Shown: positions 63,723 to 64,000 of the stretch, in pieces | Layout: each line of letters starts with the position of its first letter | Position numbering within the stretch: position 1 is the first letter of the stretch | Assembly: GCA_033675545.1 (NCBI GenBank) | Contig: JAWDGP010007237.1 | Coordinates: 145,433 to 209,432 of the forward strand | DNA: 64,000 nucleotides | Direction of reading: 5' to 3' | Source: Elysia crispata | Lineage: Eukaryota > Mollusca > Gastropoda > Plakobranchidae | Translations under genes and position numbers: made by a program | The notes under the pieces: generated by a model | Seen by the model: the letters and a program-made list of their open reading frames with translations, nothing else | What the model was told of the DNA's origin: nothing | The model's database searches: none

Positions 63723-64000
63723 CTGAAAAGAATCATATTGCTAAATATAAGCACAACAGTCTGAGCAATTATTTGGTCTTAAATCAAACTTTAGAAATAT
63801 TATGATTGTATGAGCTTAAAGTAAACGTTTCTTCAAATAAAAAATATCAGGCCGTAAAAAGACATTAAAGATTTGATTTTTAAAGAAGAGTTATTTTGGG
63901 ATTGTTCATTTTGATTTCCTCATCTGCTGAAGCTTTTGATTAGATTCTGATTTGCCAAAAAAAAATCTGCTGTGAAATATTTTTTTGTTTTTAAATATGT
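63723..64000 (-). other. PRPF39 intron at window edge
   Basis: Begins with a normal acceptor (TTTTCAG on the minus strand) for the exon at 63722. No further upstream exon is visible before the window ends. Confidence 0.6.

Noticed and set aside
1..64000. CRISPR arrays, operons, prophage or other bacterial systems
   Set aside because: All genes are spliced animal genes; no spaced direct-repeat arrays or ribosome-binding sites are present.

Overview
The window is eukaryotic: every gene is split into short exons with GT-AG introns, the DNA is AT-rich, and transposon fossils and microsatellites are scattered through it. Protein similarity, recalled from known families and not searched, points to an animal. 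One invertebrate-type SOS gene, introns of about 0.1-3 kb and the mix of mariner, hAT and LINE remnants fit a lophotrochozoan, most likely a mollusc (perhaps a gastropod). That assignment is an inference. Layout: (1) 1-28 kb, + strand: Son of sevenless, the Ras/Rac exchange factor. Twenty-three coding exons are visible and only the first coding exon lies off the left edge. A very long 3' UTR may run to a poly(A) signal near 28,002-28,011. One SOS intron (9782-10294) carries U12-type (minor spliceosome) signals. (2) 29.6-34.4 kb, - strand: DMAC2L (ATP synthase factor B / ATP5S), four coding exons, converging on SOS. (3) 36.4-42.8 kb, + strand: DMAC2 (complex I distal membrane-arm assembly factor), head-to-head with DMAC2L. 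The two are paralogues and share intron positions and phases. DMAC2 seems to need a 10-nt microexon to stay in frame. (4) 42.9-50.7 kb: gene-free ground between convergent genes, holding a LINE tail, a decayed mariner and two inverted-repeat elements. (5) 50.7-63.7 kb, - strand: PRPF39, a U1 snRNP-associated HAT-repeat splicing factor. Thirteen coding exons are visible and the N-terminal exon(s) lie beyond the right edge. One intron holds a 453-bp TIR element. The four genes do not form one pathway: SOS is signalling, DMAC2L and DMAC2 are mitochondrial OXPHOS, PRPF39 is splicing. Their linkage is still notable, because in human SOS2 and DMAC2L are near neighbours at 14q21 and PRPF39 is a few Mb away (from memory). 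The least explained structures are two short elements (17,540 and 39,059), each carrying a pair of 17-nt hairpins, and several unclassified TIR elements. No stable RNA gene, CRISPR array or bacterial-type feature was seen.
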